DNA of 64,000 nucleotides from Aphelocoma coerulescens (taxonomy: Eukaryota > Chordata > Aves > Passeriformes > Corvidae): positions 35,549,975-35,613,974 of the forward strand of contig NC_091013.1 in the NCBI RefSeq assembly GCF_041296385.1, written 5' to 3'. The notes beneath the pieces are model-generated. The model did no database searches and was not told the origin of the DNA. It was given only the letters and a program-made list of their open reading frames with translations. Below, piece by piece: positions 25,901 to 37,800 of the stretch (positions are counted from its first letter, which is position 1; each line of letters begins with the position of its first letter). Made by a program: the position numbers and the translations under genes.

Positions 25901-28900
25901 TCCCAATCTCCATGCTCTCCAGAAAAAATCTTCTTTTGGGAGATTTGTGCTTACAGCAAATCATCAGCTACTGCTTTCCTGAGAAATATATCTTGTTCCC
26001 AGCTACTGGCAGCCGCTCTCCAGAGGTGGCAGTCACAGAGCAGTGGCACAAGGTGCTGGTGCACTTAAGAGCAGGGAGACATCATCCCCTGTCCAGCATG
26101 CCTGAAAATGATACTAGTCTTGGCCTGAATTAAAGTAGGATGATTCTATTTTAGGCATAAATTACCTCAAAGTCTTTCTAAAACACTCAAAAAGACATGA
26201 CCTACTGTGAGGTGGGAAGATAACGCAGGAATGTTCAGATCAGCACCAGTATAGCCCATCTTTCTGACCTCCTGCGTGACACAGGGCCTGACCCCTCACT
26301 CACTCCATCCTGAGTCAAACCTATAATTTCTCAATGAGCTACAGCACAGCTTGATGAGCTACCAGCAATAAGATCATGCTTCATGCTACTTCTCCATGAG
26401 CTGGTTATCTTGAGATGTAGAAAGCCTGTGTGACCATGGTTAATCTTCCTGTCCTCTGATGAGACAGGGGGACTACAGTGGTTATGCTGCATGATAACCA
26501 GGGGGGTGAAGAGTTGCTCATGACACCACTGGAGAATTCCTTTGTTTCTTTCTACATCTCCTTGGATAAATATTTAAATGCATAAACTGCAGGTTTATTG
26601 TCATCTGCTAAGCAGACATCCACCTGATATTATCCAGGCAGCATTTCAGCTGTCTCTATCCAAAGGCTTCAGTGTCTGTCTGATAACATATCTCTAAAGT
26701 TTCTGGATTTCACAGTGAGAGCACAGTCATTTGCTCCTTGTTGATAGGCACATCTATCTATAATACACATCCAAACAGTCTGTGTGGACAACAGCCCACT
26801 GTACTCAGCCTTCATTTCTGTTTTAGGGTTACCTTCCCAAAGAGAAGAGGTGAAGTGGAAAGACTTCAGCCTCTCTAACACCCATTCTCTGATAAACTGT
26901 TCTGAAAGTCAGGACAAAAAAGGTAAATCAATCATGAGTGTTTCCTATTTTAAAAAACTCCAATCTTGTTCTCTAAAGACACATCTTTGCTGTTGCCTCT
27001 GCTAAGTTAATGAAAAAGAAAGGGAAGCCTGAGCCAGAGAGAACAGAGAACAATTTAAAGACATTTGGGGAATGTGGAATTTAATTCTGCTGGAGGGCAA
27101 TATTCACTTTCCACATAATTTTGTTTTTGTGGAATAAAAGACTTGTTACAGCTTGGCGATTCTTTTTAAGAGATCTAAATTTCTAACAGAAAACAAACCC
27201 TTTAAGATGCTTGACTTGCATTGTTCCAAATTATTACATTCTTTAGCTCTAATCAACCTGCTTTTGATATTTTAATATATATTTTATTAACATAAGCAGA
27301 AGTTCTGATTAACATAATGCATAAGATGTGACTCAAAGCAATTATTTTATACTATAATGTGGGACTGTTTTCAAAAATTTATCAAAAAACCTGTGAAAGC
27401 AATTTGTACCTCAGCAAAGATTTTCAAAAAATGAAGAAATCAAGAAGAAAAAGGTTTTAAAAAGGTACTTTACTCAATATCACTCTACCTCTTGAAACTA
27501 CAAGAAAAGTACTAATATCGTCCAAACTTATCACTTTCATATTTTAAGCAGACTTTCAAACACTCAGAAAGTGAAGCACAGGCTGCAGAGCCTTATAAGA
27601 CATGGCTCTAGAAAAGCCACTAGTCATGAAAAACCTTGACCTAAGTACTCAGGTGAGCCAGCAAAGATTACTGTGCAATATGGTTTATATACTTGAAACA
27701 TGACAAGATTAGAAGAACCACAGAAAAAGGTGTGATTGTTTTCTACACATAACAAGATTCCTGTAGGCCCTTGCTGCAGTTACAGTTTAGTGGGATCCCT
27801 TTGAAGCCAAAGGATGAGCTATCATGTGTGAGAACATCAAAGTAGTCAAATAATCACACTTTGGTGTGGCAAATGCTATGGCTTTCCCTTATCTGTTCCC
27901 AGCTCTGCAATTCTGCAGGGCAATGTGGAGAGCATACCAATGTGCACAGGGATGGCCCGACAGATATGAGTACTTGTCCACCATGATAACAAATGGTACA
28001 ATTATCAGATTCACAACAAAGCACAGAACTGAAAAATTACTAATTCAGCGTTCATATCACATTACCCAATCTACCTGAAAATTACCTGAAAAGAATGCAG
28101 TGCGAAAAACCATTATGAATTTTGAAAAAGTGTTAAAAAAATCATCAGACCATGCAAAAGACATCTCTCTAACCTATGAGCCATTTCCTGGGCACTTATC
28201 ACATTTATTCCAGCAGTCTGTGTCCTCGATCTGTTAAAATGTAGCATTAGCTGGGGAAGGTATTCGGTGCTATCTGAGGGTTTGAGAGCTCCTTGAATCC
28301 AAGATTTGAAACAGCTTCATAAGCAAAAGTGACAGTGTTTATCAGGAAGGGTAAAATACAGGAAAATAATGATATACATTTGTAGTTAATTCTTTCACTA
28401 TTGAAATGCAAAAATTGATCTGTGAAAAATAATTATTAGGAACTCTTAAGAGTGAAAATACAATGGAAATTTTCTAAATTAATTTAACAGTTGACTTACT
28501 TTAATTAGTGATAAATTGTTTATTGCAAGTTCTTTAATCACCTTCTATTTACGCATGGGAGCCCCAGTCTTGGTTGAGCTATAGAAATCACTGCAATAAT
28601 AAACAATGCAAGATATTATCTAATCCTTATGGGTTTTTGTTGGTTTGTGGAAGAGACAGAAAAAGAATTGGAAGGCTTATTTTCATTTTACTTTATAAAG
28701 TTACATACACACCACCTATCTGAAGTTAGCTAGGGAGCATGGAGCGAGCAGACCTTCTGAAATCATGGGCATATCCACATGTCCTATGTCATATCCCATA
28801 ATAAACTCACCAACTTCTACTTGAAATACATCTTTTCTTGCAGTAATATGGGAAGCCTAAGCCATAATTTCACTTATCCAGCTGATGGGAAAATAACTTC

Positions 28901-30063
28901 TAACCTTCTAACCTTCATGGCTAGTTTATACCTCATTGGTTTTGTAAATTGCTTTTTACTATAAATTTACTTTTACTGGTTTCATTATTTGTCCTAGTGA
29001 CATGTTCATGAACAGCCAGAGCATCCTCTCTCACATTTAATTATTTTTGGACAAAACCAGACAAGTTCACTTGGTCTTTTTTTGTTAAAGCAGACTCTCT
29101 GTTTACCTCAGAAAGCCTCCTCCATTTCAGTTTGAGTTCATTTTAATGAACTTGAAGTGCAGGACAGTACCTTGTATTTTAGATGGAATGCAATATAAGT
29201 TGAATATTTCCTAATTTCCTTTGGGCATACACCACCAAATACATCTTAGGATCATTTATCTTCTCCATAGGCATATGAAAGCCTAAACCACTACAGACAC
29301 GGCTTCTCTTTGTCACCTTTAGTCATCCTAGTAACACTGAACACACGGACGTCCTCCTTTTCCCCAGCTATTTTTAACAGATGAGCTTTGAGTTTATAGC
29401 TAAAATCTTATTTTATGTTATGGCTCAGGGAAGCCATTTGATATCAGACAGACAAAAAATCATCTCAGTATTAATATTTTGCAGCTTACTAGCACAGCAT
29501 ACTTCTGCTGAATTTCATTGCACCACACAGAGCTTCATTTGAGATGATTAAAATTTAATATCAAGACGTTCAACTAAGCTATGCTGGAAAATCTGCCATT
29601 AAAATTCGTTTAAGTTTCATCACACCAATCCATGGAAAAATCAACTATGACAGGCTCAGAAAGTTCACATTTAAATAATGCTCTTTATACCCATACAGAG
29701 CACACAGAAAAAGCCAGCACCAAATATCACAGAAACTTTTTAACACACTACCCCTTCTTTGCTTGATCTTTGGGGTGTATTGGAAGCAAAATGGGAGAGC
29801 AGAAGAAAGGACAGTGCTTCGAGGTAAAGGTTTCTGATCCCATCAAATGGAAAAACACCAGATAAAACATGTCAAGAATGCAAACGAATATGAAGACTGT
29901 TTCCACTACATACGATAAGCTATAGTAATGTGAATAATAAAATATCAAGTTACTTTGACTTGAATTTAGTTGGAAAGAGATAAATTAAACAGCAAAGTTT
30001 TGAACAATTTTTTTCCCAAACATATCTTGGTGACCATGAGGAACTGTTAGAAAAGATAAGCAT
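19935..30063. other. Intronic sequence without recognised genes
   Basis: Mostly AT-rich, unique-looking sequence. A GC-richer patch lies at about 21.94-22.20 kb, with GCA/GGA-type triplets, and another at about 25.0-25.24 kb. Neither carries CpG density or a reading frame that suggests a gene. No recognisable interspersed repeat was seen by eye. Confidence 0.55.
21870..21897 (+). repeat. T-rich pyrimidine tract
   Basis: A run of about 28 nearly all T/C bases, including T11 and T8. It is simple sequence with no other recognised role. Confidence 0.8.
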
Positions 30064-30071
30064 GAAGATGG

Positions 30072-30203
30072 TTGGGGTTTGGGGCTTGTTTGGGGTTATT
30101 TTTGTCTGCATTTGTAGCAATAGAGGTTTCTTTCTTAGGTGATGTTTTTGGTTTTGCTGTTGTTTATGTTTTGGGTTTTGGTTGGGTGTTTGGGGGGGGG
30201 GGG
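30072..30203 (+). repeat. G/T-rich tract with G-quadruplex-type runs
   Basis: The plus strand is strongly G/T-biased. Three G4 runs lie at 30074-30077, 30081-30084 and 30092-30095 (GGGGTTTGGGG then GGGG). Farther on are GGG at 30173-30175, GGG at 30184-30186 and a 12-G run at 30192-30203. The second cluster meets the usual four-tract quadruplex rule because the 12-G run can supply two or more tracts. The G-rich strand is the DHRSX template strand. Confidence 0.8.
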
Positions 30204-32618
30204 CAGATGTTTGTGGGTTTTTCTTCTATTCTTTTTAACGGTAATAATTTATTTTAAAACTTGTTTGTAGTTTTATCAACAGCACTTAGCTCTTGGAGGG
30301 CTGTGTCTCTATTTTTGACTTGCATTCTAATCAGAGGAATCACAGTGCTCCAGACTCACTGTCCCAATCACAACCAGCAGACCTGCAGCTACTCTGGCCT
30401 GGCTGAGCTCCTGGCAAGCAAACTCCAGTTTTGGAACTACATAGCCATAAAAACAAACTTTACTTTCCTGACTGCAAACTTCAATATTTTTGATTATTCC
30501 CTCACTCCTGTTTGATAAACCATATTAACACAAACTATATTGAAATTTTTCATATTTTTGTACTCCTTTTGTCATTGTTGTGTACATTGTCCTACCAACA
30601 TGTGTGTCCTATTACAATTTCCATTAATACATCATACCTCTTTTGATTTATGACTGTTTTTTTCTAGTGTCACATCATATCCCTCTTTATCACGTTCTTA
30701 GTTATAACATGGGAGGGAATTGGTGATTCAAAGCTCCTTTTCATTATTCCTTCATACTTTGCACCTGCCACAGAAACAATTGCTTTTTCCCAGTGTTCAG
30801 ATAGCTCTTGCACTTGTGCTCTGTACAAGCTGCAGTGGGTAATTGAAGTCCATCTGCTCATGACTGATGGCTACATCCAAACCAACAACTTGCTATCTTG
30901 TCTCCTGCTTCCTGCAGCTACCTGTGTGGTCAGATGTCCCTCTCTTGGCTCAAGTCTCTGTCCTATTATTTAAACATACACCTCTGTGTGCATTCCTTCT
31001 CCAGCATGGGCCAGACCTGGGGGTTCCCAGAGCAATCAGTGGAACATTAAAGAGGTCATCTTCATTCCATCAAACCTATTACACCAGTCAGGATAGACAA
31101 GCTTACTCCCTCAAAGCGTGTGAATCCGACCCTGACATCTCACAGGATTCCCTATACACCAGTGCTGTCACTCATGAACACATTCTTACTCTGGCACAGC
31201 GCTTATGGATTGGAAAATGCGTGGCCTGTTCAAGCAGATGAACGGCAAGTAGGTTGTGTGTGATCTTTGTTTTCTGTGTTTCCCTTAATGAAATTCTGTT
31301 ATGTTGAAAAGAATTTTAATGAAATGCATACAGGAAACAAGCAGAAATTGTTTTAAAATTAGATTTAATTATACATTAACTGTGGGTCTTGTATGCAATG
31401 ACCTGATACAGTACTTAACATGTTTATCATTAGAAGTTTAATGATAAAAACAACCAAAAAATGCTTTTGGTCCCTCTAGCAGTTAGATAAAAACATAATT
31501 TAATTGGCTTATTAATGGGTAGAAAGTCAGTAGGACCCAGGAATATGACTATCTGCCTAGATGACTAGAATAAACAAGTATGACAAGAAAACAAAAATGC
31601 TTACATTTCCACTTTCTCACATGATAATTTTTAGCAGTTATATAGAATATGAGTACTAAGAAAGTAAATTAGTTCCCCAGTGATATATTTGTCAGAGGTA
31701 TCTCGAAGAGTGGTTGCTAGAGATGTTTTGTGATGTTCCTGTTTGTGGCAGAAGTCTGTGTCCAGGTATAACAATCATCCAGGAGAGACCACATTCTTTG
31801 TGCATTCTACTTCTACCATGATGCTGAAAAATGAAACTGATTTACCTGCTTATCTACTCCAGCGTTTGTTCTTCTGCTAAGAATCCACTCACCCATGTAA
31901 CTGTTTCCTTATTCACCTCATAACAGTTTTCTCAGAGACTCAGTGAGCTCATTAATTTACATTTCAGAACTAGAAACCCCTCATTCAGAAAGGAAAGCTA
32001 TTTTGATCTAAGACTAGACAAGATGAAAAATTCATCTCTTCTGGAAATTTTTATTCTATTTCTTTTGTTTTATCACCCTTGTTATTAAACCTATTTCTCA
32101 TTTGACCTTATCTGCCTTTAACTGAGGGACATACATCCGTTGATGCCCTCCCTGTTCAAATTTTTCTATCTAATTCTAGTCTTCACAGGAGACCACACAT
32201 TGTACAATCACTGTTATAACCATCCAAAATGTTGTATTACAACTAGCTGTTTTTCAGCTCTCCCTAACATATTCTTAGTTGCTTTTCTCTTGCCTTTTAT
32301 TTTTCCCACCGCTGCTAATAGCCCTTTAGTTTTAGTACCTTTTGCATTTTTTTCTCCTAAATTTATGACAGTAGACTGTGCTATTCCAAGAAAAATCTAC
32401 ACGGTCAGGCAGAAGCTCAACACAGATTTTTTGCCTGGGGTGTAAACTGGCAGGATGCAAGCTGGCTCTGGTCTGGAATTTGATGTAGAGTTGTGCACAA
32501 GCAAATACACTTGGCAAATACTTGGAAAACACCTAATTTTCCCTTTAAGGCACTTTATCCAGTTCTTCAGTCATGTCCTTGATCCACCCTTATATTTTCC
32601 CTAGTTTTTCCAATACCT

Positions 32619-32659
32619 TATGTGTGTGTATGCATATATGTATGCACACACATACACAT
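32619..32659. repeat. Alternating purine-pyrimidine tract (41 nt), Z-DNA type
   Basis: Every step from 32619 to 32659 alternates pyrimidine and purine: TGTGTGTG, then ATGCATATATGTATG, then CACACACATACACA. The GT half is followed by a CA half, making it also an imperfect inverted repeat. Such tracts can adopt left-handed or cruciform DNA. Confidence 0.85.
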
Positions 32660-33994
32660 TTTGTTGCAGCAAGTCTGATTTTTGGAGTATCATTAAAATG
32701 TTAAGGGGCTTAATGTGCTGCTCCTTCCTTTGATTTTGCACAGCACTTCACAGAGTAAGCATTCGTGACTTCCTTAATCTTAAGATCTTATAGTTTTGAT
32801 CCAATGTTGGTTTAAGGTTGTTTTCCAATTTTTTTTTTTTTCCATAGGAAAAAAGAGATTGATGCATACACTTACCAGGAGCACATATAAAATTGGTTTA
32901 GGCAAATTCTTGACTTGCCTACTTTTGTGTGGCCTATGGACTATCCCTATTTAATAAGGTTAACAGTGAAATTATTCTAATGCAAAGCAAGTGATTTAAC
33001 AGGTATGTTAAATTATGTTAACAGGGGATGGGATTTCATTCTTTCTTTTCCAGGCCAAACTGTAATTTTGCCAATTGGAGCCACCTCCCTCTGCCCCCAG
33101 AAACCAACTACTTCCAACGAAACATCAGTAGAGAACATTTTCTAGCCAGCACTTTGCATCAACAGTGTTCATGCAGCTGAGAAGCAGCTGGCCAGATTTT
33201 AATTGAGCTTTTCCAAGTAATGGACCTCAGCATGGGATCAAGCGGAAAGAAGATGTGAAGCAACTGAAAAGGAGAGGAGGTGACAGACATTCAAATGGCA
33301 AAGGAAACAGCAGTAGCTGTTTGGAATGCCTGGATGATACCTCCTTCACACCTGGCCTCCTGAGGTTACACACAATCCTTCTGGAATGTTTTCTCCCCAT
33401 GGCGGTTCCCTCACCTGCACGCTGGGGCTTGAGCACCCGCAGCTCTGCCCTCCACTGCGCTGCCCACTGGGGCTGTGTCCCATGGTGCCCGTGGGGCAAG
33501 CACCCTGCTTCTGCTGCAAAGAACACCTTGCTCCTTGTGTCAGCAGGTACCAAGCATGTCAACAGTCTCCTTCGCCCTTAAGACACCCAAACTGTGGAAG
33601 ACTGATGGAGGCTGTAGTGGAATTCAAACTCAACACATTTTGGAAACATCGTGCTGTGATGAAACAGGGCAAGAAACTCATCTTCTAGGAAAACAAATCC
33701 TCATTAGATGAAAAAAACATGGAAATAGCTACAAAAAATATGTCAGAGCTGTACTGCAGGGTTTCAGTAGCATTTGCCTTGTACTCATCATTGAAATTAA
33801 TTCGCAAGACTTGCCATGATATGCTGATAGGATACAGTTGTAATACTTTAAGCTGTTGTTAAGAATTCAAAACATGACAATCAGAACAGTTCTCTTTATA
33901 TACAATTAGAACATTTATTTGCTTGTTCTTTGCAAAATTAAGTAGTGGAAGCAAGCAGGAGCTGGGAAAGCAGCCAGGCAATAAAATTGATTGA

Positions 33995-34813
33995 TTGCCC
34001 AAATACATAAAAATCATATCCACAGCTTTCAAACATTCTCTCAAAAGCAGAAAATCAGCTCTTCAACATTACCAAACAACCTGGTTAGACAGGATGACAA
34101 ACCTGGTGTTAAACAGAAGACAAAGTTTGTCTGTGAGGTGTAGCTTACACAATTGCTGGCCACTCAAAATAGTGTGCACCTCCATAAATCTGTCTCTGTT
34201 TAAACTAATTACCAGAAATTATTCAGAAATATCATTTTTCTTCATTCTTCAATTACACCAGACATACAGTTGTGTGTTGAGAGAAAACATACTAGTCATA
34301 TCACCTATGGGGTTTTTTTCCAAAAAGATGCACTCATTTTTACTTTTCAACTGCTTCTTTCATAAGGCTACAGACCAGCTCCCCACAGCATATCAGTTTT
34401 CTTTTGTTCATACATTACAATTGAAGTGGATCAATCCTTACAACCAAAGGATCCAGATTTCAAATTATGTCCATTTCTCCTGCACTGCCACCATTCTCTC
34501 AAAGTCAACATTGTCCAAACCAAGTATTAAACAAGCATTTATAGTACGAATGGGGTATAAATTGCAGAAATGTAATCAAGTTTGGTGCATTCCAGTGAAA
34601 GGCTGGTATATTCAACCTCTAGTTGTCACCAGAAGAATAAGAAGAACTATTCAAAAATGGCCAAGTAATTCAACTAAAGATGTTTTAATTAAGCAAATTA
34701 ACTGCTTTTTCATTGAAAGAAATCCCAATAAGAAATCTGAATTCAGCCTCAGAGAAGGTGCTGAATACAACTCTCTGCATTCTAGCCAAAGTCATCTCAA
34801 AAACTGTTTCTGA
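33995..34813 (+). other. Unusually long open run (273 codons with the stop), no recognised family
   Basis: The frame is open from just after a TGA at 33992-33994 to TGA at 34811-34813. It begins with TTG; the first ATG is at 34094, giving about 239 codons. The conceptual protein is basic, rich in Lys, Ser, Ile and Phe, with scattered Cys, and has no obvious signal peptide, repeated domain or catalytic motif. It resembles translated AT-rich noncoding DNA more than a conserved protein. It runs antisense to DHRSX inside the large intron. I do not recognise it. It may be chance, a young open frame in an antisense transcript, or the relic of an unrecognised element. Confidence 0.2.
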
Positions 34814-37800
34814 TCCACACTGACTGAATCAAGGCCATGGCTGTGCATTCAAAATTCACATTGGTTTTCATTATTTTTATGTGTGACAGTTTTAGTCAAT
34901 GTGAAGGATCAGAATTCATGGCACAGAGCATTCAGAAGGAATTCAGTATCTCGCCCCAGCAGAAGCTATTGAAAATCCAAGTCTTTTTAGGCTCTGATCA
35001 AGAAAAAAAATACTGCTGACAGGCCCAAAAACTTGTTGAAATAATTTTCACAGGAGAAGTTGCTTATGAGACAAAAATCTAACAAATATATGGCAATAAA
35101 TATCTTCAAAGGCTTTTGCAACTAACGAAAATTAATTTCACTAAAACTTCTACTTGACTCTTAAGTGGTTGGTTAAACAAAACAGCCAAACAAACCTACC
35201 TGCATGCTTAAACCAGAGCTTCTGAAACAGATTTGATCCACATTAATTACCAAAAATAATAAAGCATCATGAATTTTACCTACATATATTGAATGGACAT
35301 TACTCAGCAATCTTTGTAACTGTAAGAGTTGCAATAGTCCTTTTGGTTTTTAAATTGTGGTTCAGTTTTCCATATCATTGTAATTACTGCAGCTGCCCTG
35401 TTGCCAGCAAAGTCCTAGACTCTAAGCTCTTGGCTATGACAGCACATCTAAGTAATCACCATGGAATACTAGGCTAAACTCAAACAGGTTTCTTTTTATG
35501 AGCTATATATATGAGCAAAAGCTAGAGCATGTTTAAACAAAGCAAATCAATTCAAGTCAAGCCTCCCTACTTAATAGATTCACACAGCTTATTAAGAAGA
35601 GCAAACATGCCTTAATGAAGAACACCCATCTGCTAAATGGGAGAAATAAGGCCTTGGTTGTGCTATTCTGGCAGGGCAGGGCATAGCCCCAGTTTCGGGA
35701 TGTCTCAGTGCTAGGAGAAGCAAATCCATTATGAAATGAGTTTACTGTGGACTTTTCAGTCCTCTGCCCATTGCTTGTTGTCCTACTTTGCCACCTAGCA
35801 GAGCTGTCTTGATTATCTGGTGACTCCTCATTGGGTACATCACCCTTTGCAGGATAGCAGGAGTCATGGCTAACGTGACTTCATATTCAGCTGGGCTTTT
35901 TAAATGACAGAGCAACTTCTTCCACTTCCCCTTCTAGAAAATCCCCAAGTGCTTCAGAAACTTGTAAGATGTAAACAAATACTGGCTCTAAAGAAATATT
36001 TAGAGTAATATTAGTCAGTGGAAACTACCACCATCATTTCCTCTAATGAAAACTCTTCCTTTCATATTTTATTCCAACTCTAGTACAACTTGGAGAAATT
36101 GTCAATGTAAGTTGGTCAACAATTGTTTCATCCTTGGACTGCGCCATCTCAGTTCCTTCAAGCTTTTTCCACTGACTTGTCCATTGTAGGAAACAACTTA
36201 ATGGCTCCAGTTTGTCTGTGAGACAACCATTGCCATGCTATGGCCTGTGAGCGATGAATGCCGGACTATAAACATCCTTTTAAAAATGTACCCAGACACA
36301 CAGATTTGGAGGCAACCATTCCAAACAAAGAAACACAACTCTCCTTAAATTATACCATACTTGGGTAGGAATGTAGTCAGAGTATTCCAAATTACATCTT
36401 TGAGAAGACACAGTTGGTCTGGTTTTCCTAGTGTTTTGCCCCAGTAGTTGTAAGTATGGACAGCACAGGCAATAGAAGTGTGAAAAAAGCTACCATTTTA
36501 ATTTGCAGCACTTAGCAACTTCTTAACCATGGTGAATTTGTCCAGATGACAGACTAGAACTAACTGGAAGGCTCAAAAGCCTCAAACAGGAATTGATTAG
36601 CTGAGAATCTCTTATCATAGGCACTGGGCATAGGTCCGTGGTTCATATACACAGACACACATCACATTCAGAAATTAACTATTTAGTTCATTATGTAAAT
36701 TTTTACAGCTAATTACAAAATACATGCTAAGGAGTGCTTCATATTCTGAGGGATTTTGATTTCTATGAAAATGATTAAATACAGAATTGGTAAGTAGATT
36801 AATCATTTAATTAAAAATTTAAAAGGAAAATATAGGAAAAGGAAAACAATTACTATACAACACTATGGCTTCATGCAGAGTTAATTCAGAATTTCAAACA
36901 GAAAATCTTGGAGGTTTTCCTGTTTATCATATTTTTAAAACTGGCTATCTGACGTCATCATTTACTGTGCACAGTACATCTTGCAGTCATTCCTATTCTC
37001 TCTCTGGTTGTGTCACCACTGACTAAACAACCTTAAAATACATAGTTTTGTATGAAGATAATTCAGTTGGATGAAATGCTAATATAAGTGGTATTGAATG
37101 GCATTAGAAAGCTCACCAACATTACTGAACAGATTAAATTAGCATTCTTCTAAAACATTAAGACTCTGTCACAGAACACAGCTCAGAGTACATGCCTTTC
37201 TCTATCTTTTATTCAAATTAACTCCAGGCTTTTCCTTGTTTTGTGGCTTTATACTAATGGAGAATTATGATGGAGCATTCAGTTGCTGCCCAGGTACTAT
37301 TACTCACAGGAGTCCCAAACCCCACGAGGCAGTCAAAATATAGATCAAATAAATAATCTGGAATATGCCACATGAATGTCTGGTTCTGTCATGAAAATAA
37401 ATATTTTAATACCTTCTTCATTTTCTTTTCCATTCATCGGTCAGGAGATACTCTCGTGAGCTGCAGATACTTGTAGTTTTGTGCTTAGAGCAGTATTTCC
37501 TCATCATCTACTACCTATAATACATGCATAGGCCATGAAAGGAGAACTTTTCATACATAAGGATTAAATGCTGCAACAAGCTGCAGAGATGCTATGTATT
37601 ATCTAGGGCACAAACCCAGGTTCAACCTGTTTTATTGAAAAAGAGACGTGTCACACCATGACACCACAAAAACAGAAAATTCAAGCATTTTAATACAGTG
37701 TTTAAACACAGTTATCACTTGACAAGAAGAACCCTGTTTTACCTTGCTTTATGTTTTCCTCTAGGCCTTCAACTTCAAGCAGATTTGAACAGAAAAGTAG

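Noticed and set aside
26130..26160. GGATGATTCTATTTTAGG, similar to a CR1 3' end
   Set aside because: No CR1 sequence precedes it and the end repeat is not preserved; a chance match.
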